Notes: generated from the letters alone by a model not told the origin. 38,500 bases of DNA from Chrysomallon squamiferum (GCA_012295275.1 CM022671.1:18243456-18281955), one strand, 5' to 3'; positions 12,860-23,296 are shown, numbered from the stretch's first letter. A program made the numbers and translations.

Positions 12860-13655
12860 GACATGTATATCTGTAACGTATATGATGTATCTGTATGTGT
12901 GTAGACTTATACAGTAAGCATATGGTAACGTATATGATGTATATGTATGTGTGTAGACTTATACAGTATGTGTATGATAACGTATATGATGTATATGTAT
13001 GTGTGTAGACTTACACAGTATACGTATGATAACGTATATGATGTATATGTATGTGTGTAGACTTATACAGTATATGTCTGTAACGTATATGATGTATATG
13101 TATGTGTGTAGACTTATACAGTATGTGTATGATAACGTATATGATGTATCTGTATATGTATATACTTATACAGTATGTGTATGATAACGTACATGATGTA
13201 TATGTATGTGTGTAGACTTATACAGTGTATGTATGGTAACGTACATGATGTATATGTATGTGTGTAGACTTATACAGTGTATGTATGGTAACGTACATGA
13301 TGTATATGTATGTGTGTAGACTTATACAGTGTGTGTATGGTAACGTACATGATGTATATGTATGCGTGTAGACTTATACAGTATATATATGTATGATAAC
13401 GTATATGATGTATATGTATGTGTGTAGACTTATACACATACATATGTATGATAACGTATATGATGTATATGTATGTGTGTAGACTTATACAGTATATGTA
13501 TGATAACGTATATGATGTATATGTATGTGTGTAGACTTATACAGTATGTGTATGATAACATATGATGTATATGTATGTGTGATGACTTATATAGTATGTG
13601 TATGATAACGTATATGATGTATATGTATGTGTGTAGACTTAAACCGTATGTGTGT
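12860..13655. repeat. 52-bp minisatellite, about 15 copies
   Basis: The anchor AACGTATATGATGTATATG begins at about 12875, 12927, 12979, 13031, 13082, 13134, 13185, 13238, 13290, 13342, 13398, 13452, 13504, 13556 and 13607. Spacing is 51-56 bases. Each unit also carries TGTGTAGACTTATACAGTA. Units differ by a few bases; ACGTACATG variants cluster at 13185-13342, which suggests local homogenisation. Confidence 0.95.
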
Positions 13656-14039
13656 GGCAGCATGTCTGAGACTTTCTAACTATGTGTAAATCAATATGCT
13701 TGTACGAGTATATTTGGATAAAATCAAAAGCATGTATCGATCATGGTTTTGACGTTATGTATGTATATGCGTGAATGCATCAGTGCCTTTGTGTGTATTA
13801 TGTATTATGTATGTATGTTTGTTTGTTTGTGTGTGTGTACGTGCACATATGTTGTATTAATTAATGTATGTTTCTGTGTATGTGTGTGTTTGTGTGTCAT
13901 AACATATGTAGGCTATGATATACTTATTATATATGAATGAGTATTAAGTGCATGGAAATTAATATCACTAAATCTTTAATATCTATTTGTATTTCGACAT
14001 ATGCACAGATATATTATTAATTTATTAACTATACGGATC

Positions 14040-14077
<38 letters not shown>

Positions 14078-14582
14078 TAAAGTAAACTTTAATACGAGAT
14101 ACAATGATACTTTTATTATTATTATTGTTGTTGTTGTTGTTGTTAATGTTATTATCATTTTCATTATGATTGTTGTTGTTTATTGTTATTATTAGTAATA
14201 TCGTTTTAATTTATTATTTTAATAATAAAAAAAAAAAAAAATGTATTATTATAATAATAATTTTTAATAATTTTGTGTTATTATTACAATAAATCATGAG
14301 AAATCACAAGAGCAATACACTAATACAGCTCTTGTTTATTACAGGATATAGTGGAAATAATTTAATAAAATATTTGAAATACCGACAACGTGTGCTTACA
14401 TTTTATACAGGAAAGTAGGACATTAGAATACAGCTGTTGTGTCCATAGTAAAACTCCACGGCAATATTTACTTACTTTCTTACTTCCTGATTTATTTATT
14501 TATTTATTATTATTTTTATTCATTTGTTTTTCTTTATTTTTTCTATTTTTTTGTTTACTTTCCGATTTGTTTGTTCTATAAG
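13656..14582. other. AT-rich sequence with short repeats, no gene seen
   Basis: TG-rich runs lie at 13740-13900, a T-tract of about 32 at 14044-14075, (ATT)n(GTT)n at about 14114-14150, and AT-rich trinucleotide-like sequence to about 14290. TTTATT-rich DNA lies at about 14490-14560. No coding signal is evident. Confidence 0.4.
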
Positions 14583-14890
14583 TCTATTTATATAATATAA
14601 TGACCTTTGTCCATACATTTTACTGCTGACCAGAAGATTTTATTCTGTCGGAGTCATGTTGTTGCTTGTTTAGTTTTTAATGCACATAAAAACTGTACAG
14701 GAGTTAGTCTTTTGTATGCACACTTGTCTATATTTAATTTTTTATGTAGCTGTTGTTATCATTATTATTATTGTAACATAAAAACGGGGTAAAAAAAATC
14801 TACTTCAGAAGACACTACTGTATGGCAATAACAACAACTACTACTACTACTGCTACTGCTGCTATTATTATTACTATTGCTACTATTGCT
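14583..14890 (+). repeat. Dispersed repeat, copy A
   Basis: This segment is closely similar to 23946-24260 over about 300 bases. Shared landmarks are CCATACATTTTACTGCTGACC, TTCTGTCGGAGTCATGTTG, TTTTAATGCACATAAAAACTG and AACATAAAAACGGGG. Both copies end in AAC-, ACT- and ATT-type trinucleotide repeats. Sequence upstream of the shared start differs between copies, as expected for a mobile or duplicated element. No open reading frame or Pol III boxes were recognised. Confidence 0.8.
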
Positions 14891-15006
14891 ACTGTCATTA
14901 CTTATCGATTTGTTTGTTGTTCTGTTATTTATTTATTATATACTTTTTTTGTTTGATTGTTTATTTAACTCTTTTTGTTGTTGTTTTTTTGGGGTGGGTA
15001 CATTTT

Positions 15007-15058
15007 TACTACTACTACTACTACTACTATTACTACTATTACTAACTATTACTACTAT

Positions 15059-15103
<45 letters not shown>

Positions 15104-15115
15104 CACTATTATACT
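15007..15115. repeat. (ACT)n trinucleotide array
   Basis: TAC/ACT units with a few ATT interruptions. Both strands give low-complexity open frames. Confidence 0.92.
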
Positions 15116-15344
15116 ATAATAATGATTATAATAATTATTATCATTTATTATTATGAATAGTTTCAACGAAAACTCAATTTCTTTTTACCAGCAGTATTAG
15201 ATGACATACAAAACAATATATCAAAATGTTCAGAACTCTACTGAACCCTAGGATTCCAAAACAATAATCAAAAGTTCAGCAAGCAACATATAAACATTAA
15301 TTTATTGATTATAGTACATTTGAATAGATTGTGGTTCTCTCAGT

Positions 15345-15475
15345 ATGCTAAAAATATATATACATTTCATGTGTTTCTCAGTATTAGAAATACATAAAAA
15401 TATATACATATCATGTGTTTCTCAGTATTAGAAATACATAAAAATATATACATATCATGTGTTTCTCAGTACTGG
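15345..15475. repeat. Short tandem repeat, 44-bp unit, three copies
   Basis: Units containing CATGTGTTTCTCAGTA recur at about 15368, 15412 and 15456. The last unit runs into the open frame described next. Confidence 0.85.
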
Positions 15476-15663
15476 AAACTGCCAGAATCGCTGCAGCGTG
15501 TTAAAATGAAGCGAAACTCTTGCTCCGTGGTTCTCAAGTACACGTTACGCACCCAGTGCGATCCCTCACAATCGTGATATCTGTCTTGTTTAACAAGCAG
15601 CCGATAAGAACAAACACGAGATTCGGCAACAAGAGTTGAATAACAATCTGGCAATGTCACCAT
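15466..15663 (-). CDS. Small protein-like open frame or exon, unknown
   Basis: On the minus strand an ATG at 15663 opens a 65-codon frame of balanced composition, with four Cys and segments such as CSYRLLVKQDRYHDCEGSHW and EFRFILTRCSDS. Unlike almost every other short frame here it is not low-complexity, and its GC content is higher than its flanks. It begins about three codons after an in-frame region closed by TAA and ends in the last unit of the 44-bp repeat. It could be one exon of a spliced gene (a CAG acceptor-like site, TTGCCAG, lies just inside) or chance. I recognise no domain. Confidence 0.22.
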   Translation of the reverse strand: MVTLPDCYSTLVAESRVCSYRLLVKQDRYHDCEGSHWVRNVYLRTTEQEFRFILTRCSDSGSFQY

Positions 15664-17423
15664 AAGATAATACGTTTATTATATAAACCCTGGTGGAAGT
15701 CTGTCGTAACATTTATTAAGATGAATTAAAACCGGTTTCCGCGTGACCAAAAAAAAAAAAAAAAAAAAAAAAAAAGAAAAAAAAAAGTAGAATCGTGTGT
15801 TAACTGGGTCTTTGTTTTATTTGAATTAAGAGGTGAAGCATTCGACTGTTTAATCTCCTGATTCTTTGATCTCGGATGCAGCATCTTTTATTTGGTCATT
15901 AAGTTCATTTGTCTGCATGAGAGAGAATTTATGATAATCTGTTTATTCAGGTAACAACAACTACAGCAATCCCAAAATAGACAACAAAAACCCCCAACAA
16001 CATTAGATGTATGTGTTACTAAATAATGCTGAAATATTATGATGGTGTGGAAAAGGTTTAGACTGCTTTCTTTCTTCAGAGAAGCTTCCATTTAAATATA
16101 TGCCTATTGTCTGTACAAATCCTTTAATGGCTAAAACCTTTTTCCAAGTCAAGGAACAATCTCTAGGATTGTCCAAGTACCCTAAAGTAGTATGAAAGTA
16201 TAAGAAAAAACTTGCGGTTGTTGGTAATATTTTAAAAGGATTTGTTTTTATTATTTAAATTTTTAAAACTTTTTTTATGAAAGAACCGTTCAAACATGCC
16301 TTTCCTAAGCATGAATGTCTAACTTCATTACAGTTCTGGCCAATATAGGGAACTTTCTGGAATGTGTACGGACAGCACACCTTTCTAATTTAGTCCAAAG
16401 CTGTTTTGTTTCACACATATATATATATATATATATATGACAAATATCTGTATGCATGTGAGGAGGTCGAGGTGCAGATAATTCTTAGCAAGTTAACTAA
16501 CTGCCCAAGCGCAATTTGTTGTGAGCAGAAACAGCTAATTTCGCCAGTAATTTCTGTCAGAATCAAAGAGAAAACTCTGCACGTTTTAAAACAATGAGCA
16601 ATTACATTAATCTAATTACGTGCACTCCACATAATACGTTAATCCCGGTTACGTCTCGCTGTTACGACTAAACCCCTGGGCGTCCGCGTTTTATTTTTTA
16701 ACTTTCTTCCCCCCACACTCGTTTAGAAGTCTCACGGCTTCACCTGCTCTACGTTCTGTCAGAGCTTCGAGGGGAAAGAAGTAGCACAGTAATCCCGTTT
16801 TCGTGGAACGAGTTTAGCCAATCCCTTTACCAAGCCGTCCGCTTAAGTCTTCACAACAAAACAACTATACCCTTTGTCAGCTTTAGTTTCGCCTAGTTGT
16901 CCAGTACAATTGAAAAGCTTTTTGATTTCCTGCTTCATTTAACGGATATCTTCAATTTACTGCGCCTACGGGGGACATCGTCTAATTATACGACTCTTTG
17001 AAGAGTCGGCGGTTCGACACCTGATGACCGCCTCCGTTGAGATTGGTTGTATTGTGATTTATATTACGATACGGTTTTGTTGTTTGTGTTTGTGAAGAAA
17101 GGAAGAAAAAAAGAAAAAAAGAGGATATAATCTGACATACTTGTGTGTGTGTCTCTGGGTAATTTGAGAATGGTTTATTAAGGGACGGGTTCGTTGTGTA
17201 TGATATCAGTTTTACTTTGGAGTTTTTGTGTTATTTCAGGTAAGATATATGTTACAGCTTTATAATTTATTTTTTGTTGAACATTGTTGACAGTGCTGTG
17301 TGTGGTATATTCACACATATAAGCAATGTTTTTATACTTATATTTAGATTTTAATCCAAGTAATTTATATATATATAAAAAACGTTGTATATATTTTACT
17401 TTGAATTTATATTTCTTGATTTG

Positions 17424-17457
<34 letters not shown>

Positions 17458-17580
17458 GCACATTGTTGTTATTTTTATTATCTATTAATTGACATAAGAA
17501 AGGGCTTAACTGTAAAATAAATTGTTCATAAGTTGTATATTATGAATTTTAATATTATATTTAAAATTGTATTGTATTTA
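15664..17580. other. Intergenic or intronic sequence, no gene recognised
   Basis: An A-tract lies at about 15750-15786, (AT)n at about 16416-16438 and (TA)n at 17424-17454. The 16600-17060 part is CpG-containing unique DNA. It holds two adjacent hairpins at 16991-17032, described under findings. No exon was identified. Confidence 0.35.
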
Positions 17581-17586
17581 TTGCAA

Positions 17587-17588
<2 letters not shown>

Positions 17589-17628
<40 letters not shown>
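17589..17628. repeat. (GT)n dinucleotide array
   Basis: About 20 uninterrupted GT units. Confidence 0.95.
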
Positions 17629-18059
17629 AATCACACATACGTTATTTTAATTAATATATCCCTAAGGTGAAACTTTTACAACAATAATAAAATATATATT
17701 AGTCTTTCTTGCTGGGCAGAAACTTTAATCAAATATCTTTACGTCTTCTGTCTGTCTGTCTGTCCGTCCCTTTGTTTCTCCACCTCAGTGATGTGGCGAT
17801 AAAACACTCGAATACACAAACACGGGAGTTAACTGGCCGAAGTTGTGTTAAATATTATTAATAATAATAAATTTTGTTACAGTCGTTTTGCATTCATTCA
17901 TTTAGTACGTTCTTTTGTACATTTCAGACCGAGTGTGACAGACGGCGAGAACTTTATTACACAGACGAGTCTGGTGCATATTATTATGTTTAAAGTCTGC
18001 TGCATTCGTCGCATTTTACTAAGTGGACAATTCTCGTCGATCAGTGCAGAAAGCGAGTG

Positions 18060-18466
18060 AATGCTGGTGACACGTTTTGGCTCGAAGCAGCAGTTTGTAA
18101 CAAGGAAAGCAGACGACAGGGCGAGAGAAAATAAAAAAAAAAAAAAAAAAAAAAAGATAAGATGAAGTGAATTATGGCGGGAGACTGCATACAAGATTAG
18201 CAGAAGTCAAACGAAAAGAAATCAGAGTAGAGAATGAGGGATACCAGTAGACAAGGAAAGCAGATAACGAGTTGAAAAGAAAAGAAAAAGAAGAAGAAGA
18301 TACGTAACGTGACAGGAGTTTGCATAAAAAAAAAGGAAAAAAAAAATAAAAGAGAAAAAGAAGATAAAAAAAGCGGTGGATACCTTTAGACACGACAAGC
18401 AGACGACGATGTGAAAAAGATTATTTAAAAAGTGAACTGCACCTAGGACTGGCAGACGTGACAGAG

Positions 18467-18504
<38 letters not shown>

Positions 18505-18930
18505 CACTGTCATAAAAAATGTGGATATAATCTAAAAATAAAGAAAGAGGAAAACAGAAAAAAAAAAAAAAAAAGAAGCGAATCAAAACCATCGGATTTT
18601 GGCGGGAGACAACAACAGCATAACATGTCCGTGAAACATTATTAAAGAAAAAAAAAAAAAAAAAATCTAACACAGGTACCTGAGTGAAAACTGCCCTCAA
18701 GTATTGCAGACGACAAAAACAAACCGAAAAAGTTTATATAAAAAACCCACATAAAAGGACTTGAGTAATTTTATGTGGCGAACATTTTACAAAAATAGCA
18801 GACAGCAGGTCATAAAGAAAGAAATAACACACTGGAGAGTAGCGGTAAACTGGTGACAAAAAAAGCAACTGAAAACTGAACAAAATACAACAAAAGTCGT
18901 GGAAAAAAGTCGTCGAAAAGCGACAGGTGT
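18060..18930 (+). repeat. Purine-rich degenerate repeat upstream of the tyrosine-motif gene
   Basis: The plus strand is strongly purine-rich. Variants of GCAGACGAC recur (about 18109, 18259, 18400, 18450, 18703, 18798) and TGGCGGGAGAC appears twice (about 18176 and 18600). Between them are A-tracts, the longest 18469-18502. It reads as a worn tandem array with unit length between about 50 and 150 bases. A TATATAAAA at about 18736-18744 could be a TATA box for the downstream gene. Confidence 0.55.
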
Positions 18931-18951
18931 TTCTGGCTCGTGTCCACGACA

Positions 18952-20685
18952 ATGAGCTGGGCTTACAACAATACCCCTCCCGGTGCGTGCGGGGATACCG
19001 TTCCGCGGCGTGCGATTGCGGAAAGCGATTATTCGGCAAACACGCCGACACGGGCCCGTTGTTCGCGGCGGAGTGAAAGAGGCAGCCGCGCGGAAACCGA
19101 GATAACAGCAGACGTTTCGCCGGTTCATACGTGGAGGCTGCGATTGGCGGGCGACAAAAGGTTCTGTCATGTGTCCAAGGGGCACACGGTCAGCGAGGTG
19201 AATGCGGGGATACGCGGTGAACATACTTCATTTGGTCGACAGCCGCCGCCGAGATCAGAAGCAATGACTGTCGCCTCCACCAACGTAATATCCGATCACG
19301 GCCTGAATCACGTGGGCGTTGCTCGCTCGGCTCATCGAGTAGGTAGCAGTCCACACAAAGACCACATCTTCAAGCAGACAGCGTGTGAATCGAGAGGCGG
19401 GCGACAAGGGAGATCGAGTACTGTGTTTGAAACAAAAAAATCGAATGTTGTTAACGAAAGTACGAATTCATGTTCGAGGGATTTTTACGATGCAGGTCGC
19501 TGTGAAACGCCGAGCTGGTTTTCTTTGAAACGTTACGTTCAGCTGTCAAACGGGGACAGTCCGTCCGTGATTAATGACGGCGGCGGAGCGGGAAATCCCA
19601 CCGACATCCTCGGTCACACTCGTCAGTATTCGGATCAGTTCGAGAAGTACAATCTGGACCTGACGGCCGGTCTATCGGCTGGCTCGGTTCACGAGACGCA
19701 GTTGTCGCCGGTTACGATTTCCAGTGGTTACGAAAGTGATTACGTCCCTTCGCCAACGCTTCCCCCTGAAGCGACTCCCGAGTTTCCGCGAGACAGTTAT
19801 TCACCTCGGCTCGGACTGAGCGATAACATCACCGGACATCTCTCTCAGTCCGACACGTATCCCATTTCAGACGCAAGCACGAAGTTCGCTAGTCAGAAAT
19901 TCGGGTCCCTTCGACGACATCCGGAGAAACGACGTGTGTCCAACGACGTCAACAACCGCAGCGTCGATCCCCTTGTTCTTTTCTCACTTCGGTACGAGCT
20001 GGATGTTCGGTCATCAGCCAAGTCTCAAAACAAGAACCACAAACTGGCCAAAGTGGCGAGATCCATGTACGAGATAATCCACGACTTGAGGAAACAAGGC
20101 TGTGCGTCTCTGAAATCGAAACGTCAGACGTCCACCGATTCTAGCATGGAGTGCGGTTGCAACGGTTCAAACCGGCCTAGATTTTCACCCATATCCAGCC
20201 GCGATATGAACGTCAGGGGTGACGTTTGTCTCAACAACAACAACAACAACAACGAGGACGACTCAGAAGGTTATCTGAAACCTCGACCTGTAGCAGACGA
20301 CGACCGTGCACCGGTTGACCCAGCTGTAAGTACAAACAGTAGACGTACATCACTCGAACATCCCGCCTCCATTATATCAGATAGCCGGGTGCACGCACCG
20401 GAGCTTACATCCCGTCATAAAATGTCTCCACTTCACAGCAGTAGTCACGGTTCAGTGAACAAAACATTTCCCGTGCACGATGAAAATGAAAAAAATGAAA
20501 ATATTCTGCAAGGCGAAAGCAAAAAATGCCTCCGTTTCGAAGGTTTAAAACCAGGCCAGAAATGTTTCAATTCGTTAACGGAGCAGCCAGCACCTCGGAC
20601 TGTTTTACAGGACAGAAACTTAAATTTGCTAAAGGTGAACGTAAATCCGAGAGCGCACAACGTCAAAGTTCGCGACCCTCAGTGA
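18952..20685 (+). CDS. Disordered, tyrosine-motif-rich putative docking protein (first reading frame)
   Basis: The frame opens at an ATG with A at -3; the nearest upstream in-frame stop is at 18877. It runs 577 codons to TGA at 20683. GC and CpG content are much higher than in the flanks, and composition is polar and Ser-rich, so it is coding. No globular domain is recognised. Tyrosines sit in SH2-docking-like contexts: YVQL (residue 195), SGYESDYVPSP (260/264), YEII (373) and GYLKP (441). An Asn run lies near 428-434. A basic segment near 320-330 and a helix-like stretch around 365-382 are also visible. The role is inferred as a phosphotyrosine scaffold. At 20326 a GTAAGT donor falls on a codon boundary. 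If it is used, residues after 462 are replaced by the downstream frame; if not, the protein ends at 20685. Confidence 0.75.
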   Translation: MSWAYNNTPPGACGDTVPRRAIAESDYSANTPTRARCSRRSERGSRAETEITADVSPVHTWRLRLAGDKRFCHVSKGHTVSEVNAGIRGEHTSFGRQPPPRSEAMTVASTNVISDHGLNHVGVARSAHRVGSSPHKDHIFKQTACESRGGRQGRSSTVFETKKSNVVNESTNSCSRDFYDAGRCETPSWFSLKRYVQLSNGDSPSVINDGGGAGNPTDILGHTRQYSDQFEKYNLDLTAGLSAGSVHETQLSPVTISSGYESDYVPSPTLPPEATPEFPRDSYSPRLGLSDNITGHLSQSDTYPISDASTKFASQKFGSLRRHPEKRRVSNDVNNRSVDPLVLFSLRYELDVRSSAKSQNKNHKLAKVARSMYEIIHDLRKQGCASLKSKRQTSTDSSMECGCNGSNRPRFSPISSRDMNVRGDVCLNNNNNNNEDDSEGYLKPRPVADDDRAPVDPAVSTNSRRTSLEHPASIISDSRVHAPELTSRHKMSPLHSSSHGSVNKTFPVHDENEKNENILQGESKKCLRFEGLKPGQKCFNSLTEQPAPRTVLQDRNLNLLKVNVNPRAHNVKVRDPQ

Positions 20686-20692
20686 CAGTGAG
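20326..20692 (+). other. Possible retained intron joining the two reading frames
   Basis: A GTAAGT donor at 20326-20331 is in phase 0. AG dinucleotides ending at 20668 (CAAAG) or 20692 (GTGAG) would put the second exon in the correct frame (intron 343 or 367 bases). The better-looking CAG sites at 20682 and 20688 would not. No strong polypyrimidine tract precedes either usable AG. The interval is somewhat poorer in GC than the flanks but is fully open in the first frame, so coding use is also possible. Confidence 0.35.
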
Positions 20693-21499
20693 CACATCTA
20701 CGAGACGATTCCCGGAGACGAGAACATGGTGCTGGTTGTCCCGCATCACGAGAACTCCAAACTCGCCAAGTGGCTGACGATTCCCAATCTGACGGGAAGC
20801 ACCACGTCGAATATTCCCCCAGCACTGCCCGAAAGGCGATACAACAAAGGATCAACAACTGACATTTCAACGACGAAGGCGTCTCTGACGTCTCTTTTGG
20901 ACAGAACTGCAACAAACGACGTCGTCCAAGAACGAACACCAGCAGCAGAGACGTCATCGAGCACGTTTGAAAGTGTCGAGAATGACTCGGACAGCTCTGT
21001 GTATGCCAAGGTGTGTAGATATTCGAAGGAGAGCAGGACGGTGTTACTGGATTCGGCGGTGGTCGATGAAGAAGACGATGGTTTGTATTCCGAGGTGATT
21101 CGTCTGGACCACGGGCAGTGCCAGGTCTCCCAGGAAACCACGTTCAAGCGTCACGTGTACTTGACTGACGTTTCGTCCGAAAACTACTGTCGCCTGGAAC
21201 CGATTCGAGCAGCAGACGACATAAACCAGTGGTCGTCTGGCGACATCCTCAACTTCATCGACGGCATACACGAAAACAATTCGCCAAAACGGAGAGAAAA
21301 CATTCTACAGTTGCTAGGCAACAGTAAGACGTGTGCGAAACTTTCTGAGTCCCTTGAGATAGAAACGAGGCTGCTTCACAAAGGACTTTTGTTCAGTGAG
21401 TGGTACGACGACGACGGTGACAACGTTGTGGACATGGTCACATCCTCAGATCCTCCGATCGTGTTTGATGTTTGTCACCTAGAACCAACCTATGTGTAG
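20645..21499 (+). CDS. Second reading frame of the tyrosine-motif protein (C-terminal part)
   Basis: This frame is open from 20645 (after TAA at 20642) to TAG at 21497. It is GC-rich and clearly coding. It carries four more docking-like tyrosines within about 170 residues: HIYETIPGDE, SVYAKV (ITIM-like), GLYSEVI and NYCRLEP. The codons upstream of the first ATG (20726) already read as protein (SDSEHIYETIPGDEN), so that ATG is unlikely to be the true start. The frame is therefore a continuation of the 18952 gene, joined by a spliced intron or separated by a one-base indel. Near INQWSSGDILNFIDGI the sequence faintly resembles the first helix of a SAM domain, but the rest does not fit. Homologues are unknown to me. 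Confidence 0.75.
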   Translation: MRERTTSKFATLSDSEHIYETIPGDENMVLVVPHHENSKLAKWLTIPNLTGSTTSNIPPALPERRYNKGSTTDISTTKASLTSLLDRTATNDVVQERTPAAETSSSTFESVENDSDSSVYAKVCRYSKESRTVLLDSAVVDEEDDGLYSEVIRLDHGQCQVSQETTFKRHVYLTDVSSENYCRLEPIRAADDINQWSSGDILNFIDGIHENNSPKRRENILQLLGNSKTCAKLSESLEIETRLLHKGLLFSEWYDDDGDNVVDMVTSSDPPIVFDVCHLEPTYV

Positions 21500-21810
21500 C
21501 AAACTAGATTCCAAAACTTTTGTTTGTTTGTTTGTGTCCTGAAAACACTTGAAATGCAGACTAAGTTGGATAAAGCATTACCAGAGAAAACCCAGGATTT
21601 AAAAGAACAATTCATTTTAAACATATTGTTGTGCTGCACATACTACTGAATACAAAAGTTGGTCATCTGTTTTGTAATAGAAGTTTATTCTCTAGTAACG
21701 TGATAGATATACACATATAACAGGAGATTAGTCTTTTGAAAATACAACATTGCTATGACAACTGTTTATTCTCGTTTATAAACCAGTTTAATGCATTTTT
21801 CCTATTATGT

Positions 21811-22270
21811 TTCGAAAAGAAACGTTCGGTTATATATGGAACTTCATTTAACTGTTACGTCTAATATTAAGACACTGTTATATCGATTATAATTTCTACT
21901 GTTTTGTCTCTACAATTAAGAGCTATGTTTTATATCGAATACGTTTTCTTTCTTATATGGAATATCGAGAGATAAATCATAGTGTATCGAATATATTTTT
22001 CTATACTTACACAGCACATACATTTGTATGTTATGTCAAACATTAAAACGAGTGTTATATCGAATATCAGTTTATAACTTATTGATTTTCCTTGGTATGT
22101 CGAACAATAACATGGGTCTTATGTCGAATATGAGTTTATGAGTTATACTGAGTATTAATTTTCAGTGTTATATCGAACAATAGATGTATTATATCGAATA
22201 TCTGTTTATAAGCTATGTCGAATATCAGTTTTATTCGGCTATCTCGAATATAAATTTCTGTGTTAAATCG
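21811..22270 (+). repeat. Degenerate array of TATATCGAATATC-like motifs
   Basis: TCGA preceded by TAT or TGT and usually followed by A occurs about 13 times in 460 bases, at about 21811, 21882, 21934, 21964, 21987, 22060, 22100, 22123, 22173, 22194, 22218, 22243 and 22268. Many intervals are 21-25 bases or near multiples of this. Several copies share AGTGTTATATCGAATATCAGTTTATA. Confidence 0.65.
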
Positions 22271-22481
22271 AAAACGAAGACTGTGATATTGTGAAATGTA
22301 CTTAACCATGATGTTAGTTTATTTTTCTCAGGGATGTGACAGAAGATGTATTTATTTTTTTTGACAGACTTGTTCATTGTGTAATTACTGATGTTCATGT
22401 ATGTATCATATTTAATAATATTCATGATTGTGGTAAACAGGTTTTGACGCATTTCTGGTTTCTTCGTTTTGTATTTTGAAT

Positions 22482-22484
<3 letters not shown>

Positions 22485-22553
<69 letters not shown>
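22485..22553. repeat. (GA)n dinucleotide array
   Basis: About 34 uninterrupted GA units. Confidence 0.95.
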
Positions 22554-22555
<2 letters not shown>

Positions 22556-22815
22556 TGTGTCCAGGTGAAAGAAAGACGCAAGTAGAAACACGCTGAGACA
22601 AATACATACGAACCCACTGAGAGAGATAGAGACATAAATATAAAGAGAAATATATAAATGATTTGCAAATATACATTCATCAGCTATATCTGTTTTTTTT
22701 TTTTTTTTTTTAATAACATTTTCTTTATCAAGTTATGGTCGCGAATTTTCTTTACAAATTGCTCAGAGATCAGGTTATAAAGGAAAGAACATCAAATAAA
22801 CAATGTGTCTGAGTC

Positions 22816-23296
22816 GAGAATATGACACCGAAAGACAAAGATAATATCTGATGTTCGCTTTAATCTAGCTACACAAACATCAAAGGAATTCCTCCGACTT
22901 GTTTGTTCATCCTTCGTGTACCAAACACAGGTTACCTTTATTAGCCGTCTGAAGATTAAAATTAAGTTTAACATTAAGTTACGTATAAAGTGTAACCCCT
23001 CCCCCCAGTTTATGGTTACATGCAAGTCACGTGATTTTATAACGCTGTCTGAACGTCTGGGGAATGTTTTGTTATCAGTCACTGTCTGGGTGACATCTTG
23101 GATAAGTCTGGCCTTTTAGTATGAAGTGTAACAGGATCAACTCGTAGCACTTACGTGTAAACTGATTTATGTAAAGGACGCTTCATTTCTCGGGAAGGTT
23201 ATCTGTCGTACTGGTCATCTAATAAGTCTACGAGGTGCGGACCAATCATTTCAAAAAGAGAACACCACCACAGTTAGGGATGTGCCACTTTAATTG

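Larger units (their letters stand above)
21500..22800 (+). other. Probable 3' UTR of the tyrosine-motif gene
   Basis: The stretch is AT-rich and noncoding from the stop to the first sense-strand AATAAA at about 22795-22800. It contains the TCGA-motif array (21811-22270), a (GA)n run and a T-tract (about 22693-22711). The 3' end is inferred from the hexamer only. Confidence 0.35.

Noticed and set aside
18787-19224. Minus-strand frames over the scaffold gene start
   Set aside because: They are shadows of the GC-rich plus-strand CDS; codon composition and continuity favour the plus strand.
20526-20777. Third plus-strand frame at the scaffold frame switch
   Set aside because: It is Arg/Thr/Ser-rich and ends within the second coding frame. 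It cannot join to either frame's continuation without further breaks.
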